Assembly: GCA_947311845.1 (NCBI GenBank)
Contig: CAMZMU010000089.1
Span: 18,977,338 to 19,041,337 of the forward strand
Direction of reading: 5' to 3'
Source: Poa pratensis
Lineage: Eukaryota; Streptophyta; Magnoliopsida; Poales; Poaceae
DNA: 64,000 nt
The position numbers and the translations under genes are program-made. Under the pieces are notes generated by a model. The model was given only the letters and a program-made list of their open reading frames with translations, had not been told where the DNA came from and did not search any database. Position 1 is the stretch's first letter. The number at the start of each line of letters is the position of its first letter. Below, piece by piece: positions 1 through 12,496 of this stretch.

Positions 1-2
1 GG

Positions 3-2463
3 TACCTAGTCTCTGCCCGTGGAATCGAAGCAGACCCGGAGAAAATACAGGCCATCCTCACAATGCAAAGGCCTTCAAAGCTTCACGATGTGCAGAAACT
101 AGCAGGACGAGTAGCAGCGCTCAGTCGATTCATCAGCAAACTGGGTGAAAAGGCTCTACCATTCTATCGACTGATGAAGAAGGCGGACAAGTTCGAGTGG
201 ACGCCAGAAGCTGAAGCAGCCTTCACAGATCTCAAGCGGATCCTCACAAGCCCTCCGATCCTCGTCGCACCTAAGGAACGGGAACCACTCTACCTGTATG
301 TCTCGGCTACAAACAGGGTGGTGAGCACCGTACTGGTAGTCGAACGCATGGAGGAGGGGCACATCCAAAGCATACAACGTCCAGTCTACTACCTGAGCGA
401 GGTTCTCTCCATATCAAAACAGCGGTACCCGCACTATCAAAAGCTGGCATACGCTGTATTCATGTCCTCAAGGAAGTTGACACACTACTTCACCGAGCAC
501 CCGATCACCGTGGTAAGTAACTCAGCAATCGGTGATATCCTCACAAACCCCAATGCAACGGGTCGAGTCGCAAAATGGCTCATCGAGCTGGCTCCAAGAG
601 ACATCAAGTACGAGCACCCGAAGGCTATCAAAGCACAAGTCCTACCCGACTTCACAACCGAGTGGATAGAGGCCCAATTACCTGGAGCACCAGACGTGTC
701 CAATTCCTGGACCATGTACTTCGATGGGTCCAAGAAACACGAAGGCGCAGGCGCAGGCGTCATCCTCATATCACCAAAAGGGGACAAGCTACGTTATGTT
801 TTGCAGATGGGATTCAACTACCCTCCAATAACGAGGCTGAATACGAGGCTCTGATCCATGGCATGCGGATGGCAAAAGCACTTGGGTGCACTCGATTGAT
901 GATCTACGGCGACTCCAATCTCGTGGTGCAGCAAACAATGAAGGCCTGCGACGCAATCGCGGACAACATGATCGCTTATCGCGACCTGTACAACACACTG
1001 GAGGGCAGCTTCGAGGGCTGTGAGTTGAGGCACATAGGAAGGGAAAGTAACGAAGAAGCAGACATGCTAGCCAATCTTGGCTCAACTGGCGCACAAATTC
1101 CACCTGGTGTCTTCCTCGAGCGCATCGAACACAGATCTATCAAGGAGAAACGAGAGCCTCCTCCGTCGACTACGCCAGCCAAAAGCAAAGCGCCCAGCAC
1201 AGAGGACCCCCCAGTCGAGGTACTCCTCATTGAGCCAACTTGGACTCAACCTTTTCTGGCTTACATACTCCGCGGCGAGCTACCAGATGACATAACCGAG
1301 TCCCGACGCGTGACTCGAAGATCAAAAGCATACACCGTTATCAACGGCGAGTTATACAAGCGCAGCATATCAGGTATGTTCCAAAGATGCATCGCATTCG
1401 AAGATGGCCAAGCCATACTTCGAGATATTCATGCAGGTACCTGTGGGCATCACGCCAGCAGTCGATCACTCGTAGCCAAAGCCTTTCGCGCAGGGTTTTA
1501 CTGGCCTACAGCACTCAAAGACGCGGAGGACATAGTCAAAAGGTGCGTCGGCTGCCAGAAATTCGCAACAAGGCCGCACGCACCCGCATCGGCGTTGAAG
1601 ACTATACCGCTGGCCTGGCCTTTCGCCCAATGGGGGCTCGATATGGTTGGGCCACTCAAAAAATCATCGCATGGCGGGCATACTCACCTGCTGGTGGCAG
1701 TCGACAAGTTCACAAAGTGGATCGAGGCGGTCCCCATCACAAATTCGACTGCTACTACGGCAGTCAACTTCATAAAGAGCATCATCTACCGCTTCGGTGT
1801 CCCAAACAGTATCATCACTGATAACGGCACAAACTTCACGGCTGAGGAGTTCAAAACCTTCTGCAAAGAGCAGGACATTACGCTCAACTACGCATCCGTG
1901 GCGCATCCACAATCCAATGGCCAAGTCGAAAAGGCCAATGGACTTGTGACGAGGGATCAAAAGCGCCTCTGGTGCCACTCAAAAGAGCTGCGGGTGCTTG
2001 GGTCGAAGAACTACCATCTGTGCTATGGAGCCTACGCACAACTCCCAACACTTCTACGCAGTTCACCCATTCTTCATGGTCTATGGTGCAGAGGCAATTC
2101 TGCCATCAGATGTGTAAGGTTCAATGCACCACGAGTTGAAGCATACAATGAAGAGACGCGGAAGAAGCACTCGAAGACGCAGTCGACTTGCTCGATGAGC
2201 GCGAGACACGGCCTTGGCCCGCACAGCTGTTTACCAGCAGGATCTCCTACCATAGCCGTCGACTGCGAACCAGGTCCTTCGTGTGGCGACCTGGTTCTTC
2301 GATTGAAGCAAAAGAAGGTGCACAAGCTCGCTTCCCCATGGGAAGGTCCCTTCATCATCACGGAGGTCCTTGGGGAGGCGCATATCGACTGAAGCACGCG
2401 AAGACAGGCGAACTCTCTCATAATCCTTGGAACGTTGCGCATCTGCGCCGTTTCTACGCATAA
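3..2463 (+). pseudogene. Gypsy pol: RT end, two RNase H domains, integrase (frameshifted)
   Basis: The reading frame enters at position 3 with the RT connection (ALPFYRLMKK, then FEWTPEAEAAF). It runs through the RT-linked RNase H into a second RNase H-like region (TMYFDGSKK near 715-740). The frame changes near 800-815, after which NNEAEYEALIHG and the YGDSN segment follow. An H2C2 integrase zinc domain (GHHASSRSL, then CVGCQKFA) and an integrase core with a DMVGPL segment, ITDNGTNF and HPQSNGQVEKANG are readable to about 1950. From there the family pattern switches frame several times before the last block, which ends at HLRRFYA and a stop at 2461-2463. The enzyme would copy and insert the element, but these frame changes make this copy non-functional. 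Confidence 0.85.
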
Positions 2464-2675
2464 AGTGCTCACAGTCATACAATGTAATAGGCTATATGTC
2501 GGATGGCTGCAGGTTTCAGACGCGCTCTTTTCCTTACCAGGGTACCTAAGGGGACTGGAAGGTTTTTAATGAGGCGGCCTGCAGCCTAACATTCAAAAGA
2601 GGAATAAAATCAATGTTCCTTCGACTTCTTTGTGGTTACTACCCGCATAATTCATACCTTAACCGCACCCGAAAC

Positions 2676-2950
2676 CCTCGGGGGCTGTGTTATCGATCAA
2701 ATGAGCTCTCGCTCTTGCAGAAACACAATGCCTTAGCCGCACCCGAATGCTCGGGGGCTGCGTAACAAGGATCCAAACAAAGAACACAAAAACTCTGCAG
2801 CCGCACTCGAATACTCGGGGGCTGCACAGTCATTGGTTCACAACCAACACATATTTCACAAACCCCGCTCGACTGACTCGGGGGCTCGAAAAAAATCAAA
2901 GTATACAAACTATACAATATACAAAGAGTCAAAAATTACACTCGGGGGCT
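2676..2950 (+). repeat. Cluster of five polypurine-tract-like motifs
   Basis: The motif CTCGGGGGCT recurs at about 2678, 2750, 2814, 2875 and 2940, each after a short spacer with related words such as GCACCCGAA. The same motif occurs at about 7388 and again directly before the LTR at 7988. The last copy is the probable priming site for plus-strand synthesis. The cluster sits between pol and the antisense ORF region. Confidence 0.75.
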
Positions 2951-2969
2951 GCCCCCTATACAAAAATTG

Positions 2970-5900
2970 CACTCGCAAACTATTCTAATCCTCAGGCTCG
3001 TCCTTTACGGGCAGCTCGGGACCGCAAAGCTGTTCGCGAGTGCACTCGATTAGTGTCTCCGCAGCTTGGATCGTGTCATCCAGGTCTTTTGTTCGAGAAC
3101 CTCTCCGGCTGCAGGTGTCCGCAACACCAACCTTGGTTTTCGACTACGCATATACGCCATTGCAGCGTTGGCTCCAATCACAAGTCTCTGAGACAGCAAC
3201 TCTCGAATGGGATTTGTTTGACGGAAGATGTTCAACAAAGCACGAATCCCTTGTGGTTGTGGCCCCGCAGGAAAAAGAGTCTCGTTCAGGCGAATAAACG
3301 CTGCCCGGCATAACTCCAGCAGTTCAGCACTTCGCCAGACGCGATCCTTCAGGGTGGCGAGTATGCGGGCATGGTACCTATCAAGCCAAAAGTGTTGACG
3401 CCCAGTCGTAGGGTCGTCAACCACGCTATCCAGACGCCCTTCCACGCGAATCTTTTCAGCCTGGAAGTTGTCGACAAAGCCTACAAACACGGGCGCACCA
3501 GTCAGATCAAAAGGACAATAGCTACGCAAAAAGCTTGTAAACAGAGCAAGACTCGAACTTACACTCGAGTTGCCTGTTCACAAGATCCATCTCCCCGAGC
3601 ACTATTCCTCGCGTTGGGTGGCCAACGCGGGTCTCGCCCTCAATCGATTCAGCTCAGCCTGGGCGTCCTTCAGATCTTGCTCCATTCTCACAAATTTGGC
3701 CTTCAAACTCCATCACCTTGGCATCATTTACCACCTGACCCTGGGATCGGGTGGTGATTGGAGCCTGCGAGGAACTAGTCGCAGTAGCAGGTTCTCGTGA
3801 CTGTTCAAAGAGCATAATCACAAACACAAAGTTTGTGTCAGAAGCTAAAACTCATGTCATAAGCATACAACTCTTCGAGTGAAAGACATTAGCAAAAGAC
3901 TATTTGCATAAACAAGGTAGCACAAACAAAGCGCAGACTCGCGCAGTTCAGAAGGTATCATTACAAGGCATAAAAAACAAAAGGGTACAGCTACCCTAAA
4001 CCTAAGATTCGATTTCCTAAGCAGACGATTGGCAGTCTCGAGTGCCCGGCGCTCCATGGTGGTCATAAAAACCTCGGCCAGTCGCGCGGCGGCTCCGCTC
4101 ACCCCCTTCAGAGAAATGGGCTTCCCATCTGGCTTCCGAGGGAACGCGACAGTGCTGCCTCGTAGTCGCAATCTATCCCATGTCCCATAAGAAGCTTGAT
4201 GGTGGACTCGGATCCGCGTACCGTGTTGGCGCGAGCGAAACCCGCCATGGTGGACGTCCCGGGGCCAAACACGCGGCGAAGTCGTCCGCCGTCGACGGCA
4301 CTACGCCAGTCGGGAACACCACCTTGTATACAGCGCCAAGTGTACTCCGATTTGGCGAGTGCGTCTTTCGCCTGGGTGCATAGGCGCCTAAGCCGCCCAC
4401 AGCCTGTTCCAGCGAAAGATCACCACTCGACGCATCTGCAGAGGCCGGTGCGCCAACAGCTTCTGCACAATTCAAAAAGGCAAAAGTCATTTCATGACAC
4501 TCGACAGTTATATCGTCATATCAAAAGGAGAAAAGATTACTCACCTCCCATGGCCTGCGCGAGTGCCGCGAGCTGGTCAGCATATCCTCGCTCGCGTGCA
4601 GCGGCTGAGTTGGTGGCGGCAGCCAGCTCTTTCTTCGACTCTTCGCGCTGCGCGGCGAGTGCATCTTCCAGCTCCTTCTTCTCGCCTGGCCCAGCAAAAT
4701 CACGTGCATTCAATACTCGACAAAATCAAGCATTGCAAAAAGAAATTAGCAAAACAAAAGCAAAAAGGAGAACTCACGACTGAGCCGCTCTAGCTCGGCG
4801 CGCATGGTATCCCTCTCCTGCTCCACCTGGACATAAGCCTTGGCGGAATCTGCCAAGGTATGGTAGAAGGGCTGCAAGCACACGAATTCAGCAAAAATTC
4901 AAACTCTCACAGCCCAAGTTAAACGGGTCAGCAAAAAGTACTTACGTGGTTCATCCACGGTTCAGAGTCGCGACTGATGTCCCGACTCTGGGGCTGTCAC
5001 CTTGGCCGTTTCAGTGACAGCATCAGTGGCCATTGGCTGGCAGTCTCGTTTCCAGTCGGTGCAGAATTCGAGTGCTCCAGGGTTGGAACATTCTCGACTG
5101 GAGGAGTCCCAGGCTGATTGTTTTCAGCGCTGTGAGCAACACAACAAAGCAAAAAGACGGTCAGCACAAATATGTGACAGCACAAAATTCTCATATCATA
5201 CTCAAAAAACACATACCTGTGCTCCTCATCTTCCTCATCTTCGGAGTCGCCAAAAATTGGTCCCCCAAAGGCTGGGGCACCACTCGACTGAAGAGGAAGG
5301 TTGAGCTTGTTGAGCACGCACGCAAAGGAGCGGCTTGGAAAACAGGTGGTGAGCCTGATTCCTCGTCATCCTCCAAACCCTGCCCCTTCGCGGGTGAACT
5401 CATAGCAGAAGGCGCCTTCTTGGCCAGTCGACGCCGCTTGGCGGCGCGGTATCGACTTCTTGGTCAGCGGTGGCCTTGTCTTCAGATTGGACCTCTTCTG
5501 CTGCTTCCTCCTCGACCTCCTCCACATGTGAAGTGGTGGCAGAAGGGATGGGCGACTGATCCCCTTTCGGGTCCACCACCTGTACCTGGGTTTCTTCAGT
5601 CTCGCCATTTTCAGGCAGAGGAGGAAGGGAGGCAGCAGTCGAGTGACCCTGCATAGCATACATCACAAATTGCAAAGTCAGAATCAAAAATCGCATATCG
5701 CAGAACATACGAGTGGCAAACTCTTCATTGCAAGCAGGCTATAACACATACATACCTCAAGCAAAGGGTTCTCCAACCCATATGGTTCAACAGGGCAGTC
5801 GACGTTGCAAGTGTCGGCTGCCGTCAGATTGGTGATGTGCCGCACATGCGTCAGCAGCTCACTCCTTGACAGCTCCTCTGGGTTCATTCGGGTGATGTCA

Positions 5901-6718
5901 CCCGCGCCTTCATACTCCCACATCGGGTGCGCTCGGGCACGGATGGGCCACACCCCTCTTCATAAAGGTGGCGATTAGGTGGATGCCTGTGACCTTGTCC
6001 AGCATGCCTCCGATCCGAGCCAGCAAAGGGCTTGCCTCCTCCATTTCTTCGGCTGAGAGCTGGTGGTCCCACGCCTTGGTCTTGGCAAAAGCTGCAGTCG
6101 AGAAGGGGCGACTCCGTCTTGCTCGACAGTCGCATAAAACCACCTTTCCTCCAGCCTTGCGCGGAGTCGACGGTCTTCAGGCGGAAATAGCGGGTGTCGC
6201 TGCGCACCTGGATGCCGCAGCCGCCCACGGGGTAGGTGCGACCACCTCCTCTGTTGGGTCGCACCATGAATATTGTCTTCCATAGCGCCCAGCTGGGTGC
6301 GACGCCAAGGAAGCACTCGCACAGCGTGATAAAACACGCAATATGCATAATACCGTTCGGGGTGAGATCGTGGATCTGCACCCCGTAGGCAAAAAGGAGC
6401 CACGAACAAAGTCGTGGAGGGGAAGAGAAGCCCCTAGACACAAACTCCGCAAAACAAACACGCTCGTTGGCGCGTGGTTCGGGGAGTACCTCCTTGGGCG
6501 ACGGCGCGCGGACGGCGAGCTGCTCCGCGGGTGGCAGATACCCTGCTCGCGGAGCTTGACCAATGGGCGTCCTTGACGGTGGACTTCGCCCAATCCCCGC
6601 TGTTCTTCTTCAGGGCAGCGGTGGACGCAGATGTACCCGCCACGGTCTTTTTGCCCTTGGCCGCATCGGTCGCGGCAGCGGCGGCGGCACCACGCTTGGA
6701 GCCTCCACCTTTCGCCAT
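2970..6718 (-). pseudogene. Antisense ORF region of Tat element (Transposase_28-like)
   Basis: The minus strand holds a gene-like series of blocks opposite to pol. It starts at the ATG at 6718 (MAKGGGSKRGAAAA, a low-complexity Ala/Lys start). It continues through blocks near 6440-5900 (WLLFAYGVQIHDLTPNG, then ECFLGVAPSWALWK and RYFRLKTVDSAQGW). Acidic blocks follow (EVEEEAAEEVQSEDK near 5500; a DDEESGSPP segment near 5370). The 6.4-5.9 kb part resembles the family named 'putative gypsy-type transposon' (PF04195), which cereal annotations place between pol and the 3' LTR of Tat-like elements. Frames change between blocks, partly from introns with AG/GT-like borders and partly from decay. The function of these antisense ORFs is not established. 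Exact exon borders below 5900 are not certain. Confidence 0.6.
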
Positions 6719-7986
6719 TGCAACGATGGATGAGGGTGGAGAAGAGAGCTTGGGCGCAGAGCAATGGAGGTGGGCGCGAGGAGGAAGATGAGACGAGGGG
6801 CGGCGCAAAGAGGCAAATGGCAAGTAAAAAATTCTGCCAGCGCTGTCTCCCTATTTACCACAGATCGCAAAACGATCGCAACCGTCAAAACAAAGGCATA
6901 CGCTCCGCGCGAAATCTAGCCATACACGTGGTGGCCGCGGAGGGCAACCGTCGCCGGCCACTCCGCCCACTACGCACGGGAAACTAGGAAACCATCATCA
7001 CCCCGTGAAAACCGCGCCAAGCGGTCAAATCAAGTCCAAACGGCGCCATCCTTGGTCAGCTCTGCAAAAATGGGCCCACACAGAAGTGTCACGTCCCATC
7101 AGTCTTACCAGGCACGCCACCGCTTGTCAGAGATGGCAGTCGCAAAATGCGTCATTGCTGACGTTATTCATATTGCACAACTGGCACAAAAGTCACTCGA
7201 TGATTCATTCGAATGATGTCACACCATAAACTCGATGGGTTTTTTAGCAGAGGTCATAGATGCCAGTCGAAGGACTTTCGACTGCAACATCATACTCCCA
7301 TCGGGAGCGTATCAAAAAATTTCTTTGACTAATGTGCAGGATAAAAGATTTTGAGATTATCCTCCATTGCAAGCAATAAAGCACAATCTCGGGGGCTACT
7401 CCCATCGGGAGCGCTGTCGCGCACCCGATAAATAATGGCAAAGTATCAGTCGACAATTACTCGACTCAGTTCATAAGCAAAATCACACTCGAAATATTCC
7501 CGAGTTGATCCGACGATCCTTGGATGCTGCATGCATAGTGCAAAGGTAAGACCCACCGATCAGTCGAGTTGGGCTAAGGACCGCTCCAGCAGCGTTATCC
7601 TTAAATGTTCCGTGTCAGCAGACATGATGAAAATCCCCGACGGACGCGTTGGGTAGATTCAAAATTATGCTGCAGTTCGATTCCGTAAGACCTCAACGGC
7701 CGTTTCGAGTCTGTCCAGTTTGTTCCAGATTCGAGTCCGGGGACTCGAGTTTGATTGAAAGCTAGTATGGTTTTGCCACAAATGGTAGTTAACTGGCCCC
7801 GATCCGTCGTGTGTGCCGGGCCTGCTAAGCTAATATCCCTTGACTATCATAAGCAAAAACTCATAGTCGATGAAACACTCGACATAGCCAACATGTGCTA
7901 TTTCATAAGAATTCTAAATACAGATGCAAAAAATGTAACGTGCATGATGTATGAGTCCATGCCCGACTCTTCGAATCAGACAAGTA
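6719..7986. other. 3' untranslated region of Tat element
   Basis: No convincing coding region was found here. The stretch contains a copy of the CTCGGGGGCT motif at about 7388 and a run of Ty3-type leader-like text. It probably holds the upstream region of the antisense ORF and the lead-in to the polypurine tract at 7987-7998. Confidence 0.5.
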
Positions 7987-7998
7987 CTCGGGGGCTAC

Positions 7999-8440
7999 TG
8001 ACATGGGTATGCCTATGGGTACCCTACCATGAGGGTACCTGGTGCACGTATCGACTAGGCCCAACTATCAGAGCCTACATGAAGCCCATGAAGGGAGGCC
8101 CACAAGATGGAGTATCCTCCAAGTTTGGCGAAGCAATAGTCGGTTTAGAGTTTCCTTACTTGTAAATCGAGTCGGTTACGAACACCGAGACCCAGCCTAT
8201 TATTTAAGGACTGGGAGGGCCATCGAACCAGACCACGTACGAACCAGAGCCACAAACCCTAGCGAGATCGACATCTCGCCGGGACCCTTGTAACCATCAT
8301 ATTCACAAAGCAATAACAGACAGGCAGGACGTAGGGGTGTTACCTCCACACGAGGGCCCTGAACCTGGGTAAAATCTTTGCCCTGCTTGTCAGCCGACGA
8401 TACTTCCAGCTCTACCACGTTCTCTCCCCCATATTCATAA
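7999..8440 (+). mobile_element. 3' LTR of the Tat-like element
   Basis: The LTR begins with TGACATGGGTATG directly after the polypurine motif ACTCGGGGGCTAC. A TATA-like box (TATTTAAG) sits at about 8200. The end is set near 8437-8440 at a CA in the text CCCATATTCATAAC, but with no second copy in the window this right border is an estimate. Confidence 0.6.
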
Positions 8441-8450
8441 CCTAGGGACC

Positions 8451-9387
8451 TTAACCATGGGTCTTGATGAGTCTACCCCTCGTCAAGGGGTCTGGGGGGG
8501 TCCGGGAGCGAGCTGGGAGCAGCTGTGGCGACGGATGCGTGTCGAGGTGCAGCGGGTGGGGCGAATTTGGCCGGCGCCGTCCGTTCTCTCCACGGCGAGC
8601 AACGGGGGACAGTGGCCGCGTCGGGGCGAGAGAGAGGCTCGAGTGCCCGCAGAGGCTGCAGAGGCATCGACCGTGGACGAACGCGAGCAAGGGGGGCCCT
8701 GGGGGGCCCGGGAGCGGCGACGACGACCATGGCGACACGGCGACGGTGACGGGGAGCTAGGGGTAGGAGACGACGACATTTTCGCAGAACGCCCCCTGGA
8801 CTTTCTTTTCCAATTACAACTAGGTCCTTCTCTGCTTCTTCTTCTTCTTTTTATTTCCAGCAGCATTTTCTGGATTTTATTTGGGGTACTTAAACACTTT
8901 AGAAAAATTCACAAATATTTGTGAGGCTTCCACATAGCATGTAGTAGCTCCACAAAATTTGGCATTTCAAAATAAAATGTTTTGATTCATTTTTGTTCAT
9001 AGGGTTTTAATTATGGAATTTTGTTTTATTTCTATTTGATTTACTTTAGAATTTTAAAACTAGTTCAAAATATGAGTTGAGAGAGAAAAGTGGTAAGGAT
9101 AAAATGGGAGTGTTTACATTACCACTCCACTGAATTTTATTGTGAAGGAAAACAACTTCTCACTTGGAGAATTTCATGTGACACTTGTCACATTATTATT
9201 TTTTGTTTCACTTTCATTTTATTCCTCTTCTTTCCTTCATGTTTTTCTTTAGAGCAAGCAACACACATTTAGCAAGAAAGAAACAACACAAGCAACAATA
9301 TGAGATCAACACATATAATTAAGCAAAAGTTTTTGTTGGTTCTCATTTTTGGAATAATAATACTGATTAATATTTTGGGATGTTACA
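8451..9387 (-). mobile_element. Possible solo LTR, minus orientation
   Basis: Read on the minus strand, the block starts at 9387 with TGTAACATCCCAAAAT, a start typical of several grass LTR families. It runs through AT-rich text into a GC-rich part near 8500-8760. No internal domain, PBS or polypurine tract is visible, so a solo or truncated LTR is the simplest reading. The left border and target duplication were not found. Reading frames across the GC-rich end show no recognisable protein. Confidence 0.4.
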
Positions 9388-9558
9388 CATCTCGACAACA
9401 AATCATCCAAGAATTGCTCCACCCCTCCTCCTGATAAATTATCATATGTGTTAGTGTTACCTTGCACTAGGTGTGTTGACGAGTTTTCACTTTTTGCATT
9501 AGGTCTGGGACAATACTACCTGCACTTTGTATCACGTATAGTAAAAGGAACACATCTA

Positions 9559-9701
9559 CTACCTCTGTTCCAAAATATGAGACGGTTTACCTTTTTTTCC
9601 GATGGGCCTATACGCGTTTCAGTGTGTAGATCACTCATTTCAGCATGTATATAGCCCATACTGAAATATCTAAAACATCTTATAATTTGGAACACATGGA
9701 G
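9559..9701. mobile_element. Stowaway-like MITE, degenerate
   Basis: The ends CTACCTCTGTTCC and the inverted GGAACACATGGAG fit diverged Stowaway termini after a TA. Internal inverted segments (CATACTGAAATAT versus its counterpart near 9620-9650) support a foldback element of about 143 bp. The right TA is not preserved. Confidence 0.6.
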
Positions 9702-10620
9702 CGCCATTCTTATGCATACATGTTACTCCAGTTGTTAGAATAAACATATATACATATGGATTTTGATTTCAATAGTATGACTGCCTATGGCCCGTGAATT
9801 CTTCTTTCTGTCCTACTTGTCAACACATGTATAAACTTTCTATCCAAAATAAATCATCTTTCAACAAAAGTATGTAGCCGTCTAATTTTTTTTTTGTGTA
9901 TGACTTAAGATTTGAATCATGTTTTTCACGAACTTAGTGCAATGTGAAATAACTGTTGTAAAATCGGGTGCAAAGTGGCATTTCTCGCAAAGCATGAAAT
10001 AAGTGGCAATTCAGTGCCTCTTTGCAAGATGGAAAAACACATAAATCTGACATGTTGACCATTGTTCAGATGTAGTAGACAAGAAACCATAGGAATGACC
10101 GTTTGAATGGAAGATAGAACAAATACATGAAACGTCTTACGCGGCTGAGCATAAAAATAGGTTGGAATGGATGTTTAAATTCCTATCAATGGAGGCATAT
10201 AGATCTAATTCATTAAAACTTGGGTAACATTCTTTGATCCGAAATCCATTTTCATAAGAAACAACATAAAGGATTAATATTGTAAAAAATCCAAAATTTC
10301 ATATTGGCTCACGAGGTCATATGCTCATGCCGAATAAAAATCAAACAAATATAAAATATTTCAAAACATTCCGAAATAAATTTGTGACGAACAAATATAA
10401 GGTTATACATATATACGTGCCAACTTTCATGGTGACATAACATTGGTGGTCCTGTAAAAAAATCAGTGGCCAAAATAAGATTTTAAAAATATCCTTGTAG
10501 AGCACGGATTTTGCTATTTTCGCAGAGAGCACCACACATGTCATTTTATTTCGAAACTTGGGACGTATGTTGAACATTTATATATGTTCATTACTATTTT
10601 TTTAAATGTAAATTTTAATA
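9702..10620. other. AT-rich intergenic DNA
   Basis: No reading frame, splice structure or repeat that can be named was seen. The stretch is AT-rich with short T-runs. Confidence 0.5.
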
Positions 10621-10725
10621 CTACCTCCGTCCGATGCATAATAAAAACTGTGACACTTATTCTGGATCGGAGAGATACATCCGTATTTGGACAAACCCAA
10701 GTCAAGTAATTTGGAACGGAGGGAG
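10621..10725. mobile_element. Stowaway MITE
   Basis: This 105-bp element has termini CTACCTCCGTCCG and the inverted CGGAGGGAG, flanked by TA on both sides (10619-10620 and 10726-10727). It ends about 65 bp upstream of the F-box gene start codon, so it lies in that gene's promoter or leader. Confidence 0.8.
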
Positions 10726-10790
10726 TAAAAAAAACACCCAACACCAAAATCTACCCACCCCCGCTATCCTCGGCTGGCGGCGGCGCGGCG

Positions 10791-12496
10791 ATGGCCACCT
10801 CTCCCCGAAGAGCCAAAAAGCGAAAATGGCAGGAGGCCGAGTTGCACGCCGGCGTCACGCCACCGGCGGCCGACATGCTCGAAGCCGGAGAAAGCCCCGA
10901 CCTGATCAGCAACCTTCCCCCGGACGTTCTCCGCCGCATCGTCTCGCTCCTCCCCAGCAAGGACGCCGCCCGCACCCAGTCCTTCTCCACCCCCTGGCGC
11001 CACATCTTCCGCTCCGCCCAGCTCAACCTCGACGTCGAGCTCCGCCGCAAAGACGAACCCACTCCCTCAAGCCTCGTCTCCCGCCTCCTCGCCGACCACC
11101 AGGCGCCCTGCCGCCGGCTCTCCCTCACCTGGTACGGCTACAAATCTGACTTCGTCTCCCCATTATTGAACCGCTGGCTCCAGTCGCCAGCCCTCAATGG
11201 CCTCCGCGAGTTCGATCTGTGGCAAAACCGCAAGGAACCTGGGAAGGAACGCTGGCAAGTGCCCAGGGAGGAGGACGCGTATGCCCTGCCGCCGTCCGTG
11301 CTCCGATTTTTGCCCACCCTCCGCATCCTCAGCATCAAGTGCACAGGCTACATGATCCGATTACCCTCCATGGACACCGTGGCCGGCGATGTACATTTGC
11401 CTCACCTCAAGCAGCTTACCCTGAAAGGCGTCATCATCTCGGAGGGCTTCCTCCACGGCGTTCTCTCTGTCTGCCCTGTGCTGCAGAGCTTGGTGCTTAG
11501 CGATTTGGATGGTGTCCATGGTGTTCGGATAAATTCTTCCACCCTTAGGAGGCTAGGCGTGTCTTCTGGTTGGAGACATGGTCCAGACCAGATGTTGCAA
11601 GAAGTGATTGTTGAGGATGCCCCTCTCCTAGAAAAGTTGTTCCTATCTGGACTTGACGGCAACCTATCTGTCCGTGTGGTCTTTGCACCCAAACTGGACT
11701 TCTTGGGTTCTCTGCCACAAGGGTTCACCAAAGCCAAGCTTGAAACCACAGTTCTTCAGGTAACCACAACCTTTTATGCTTGTATTATGCTTTAGGAGTC
11801 CATGTGCTGACCATTCATTTGTATTGCTTATTTCAGGGAATTGTTGATGTTAGTTTGACGAGTGTGGTGCGGACGGTTAAAGTACTGGTTTTGCGCATGT
11901 CCCCTCCAAGTTTTGATGATGCCATTGACTTCCTGAAATTCTTTCCTTGCTTGGAGAAGTTATATGTCTTGGTGAGAATTTTGTACCGTGATTTATTTAA
12001 TAGGACTTAGCTAGTTGCTTCATTCTCTTCCTGAAGCCATAAGCCCATCAATCCCTATGTCGAACCATATCTCTAACTAGAAATCATATTTCAGTTGTGT
12101 CGGGTTGGGGCATTAAAAAGAGCACGACATCATTTTCCACTTGGTTATATTGAATGTTTGGAGGTCAGTCTCAAGAAGGTAATGCTGATGAATTATCAGG
12201 GAGCACCGAGAGATATTGATTTTGCAAGGTTCTTTCTTTTGAATGCAAAAGTGCTAGAACATATGGAGTTTGCATCACGGATTGCAAGACATCGACAGAA
12301 ATACATTTCTGAATGGAAAGCTAACCAACACAAAAAGCTACAGCTGGATAACAGGGCTTCTCAAGGTGCTCAGTTCAATTTTACATGTGATTCTTGCTAC
12401 GGTGATGATATACATATTGGGCACATCCACGATCTGGCCGTTAGTGATCCCTTTGATAGTTCATTGTGTCGATGTCATGGCGTCGATTTCCTTTGA
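10791..12496 (+). CDS. F-box/LRR (FBD-type) protein
   Basis: Three exons, 10791-11759, 11837-11971 and 12095-12496, all in phase 0 with GT/AG introns, give about 501 residues. An F-box is readable near residues 36-75 (DLISNLPPDVLRRIV, then the RTQSFSTPWRHIF segment). Degenerate leucine-rich repeats follow (LPHLKQLTLKGV, then CPVLQSLVLSDLDG). Exon 2 carries VKVLVLRMSPPSFDDAI and the FPCLEKLYV motif typical of plant F-box/LRR/FBD proteins. Such proteins usually act as substrate adaptors in SCF ubiquitin ligases, binding SKP1 through the F-box; the target is unknown. The usual W of the F-box (LSRRWR) reads TPWRHI here, so the core is kept. The family is large and fast-evolving in grasses, so no specific gene name is justified. 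Confidence 0.9.

Larger units (their letters stand above)
1..8440 (+). mobile_element. Tat-like Ty3/gypsy retrotransposon, 3' part
   Basis: The window opens inside the reverse transcriptase of a gypsy element. In order it shows the end of RT with its own RNase H, a second RNase H-like domain, integrase, a run of CTCGGGGGCTG polypurine-like motifs, a 3-4 kb region whose coding potential is on the opposite strand, and a final LTR. A second RNase H and a long 3' region with antisense ORFs are known for the plant Tat lineage. The 5' LTR, gag and protease lie outside the window, so the target duplication cannot be checked. Confidence 0.8.

Noticed and set aside
8451..8924. Several overlapping GC-rich open frames on both strands
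   Set aside because: They lie in an LTR-like block; none has a recognisable protein and they overlap each other in most frames.
8272..9394. CATCTCG at both 8272 and 9388 as a target duplication around the LTR-like block
   Set aside because: The sequence inside the left copy does not start with a TG/CA terminus, so the match is probably chance.
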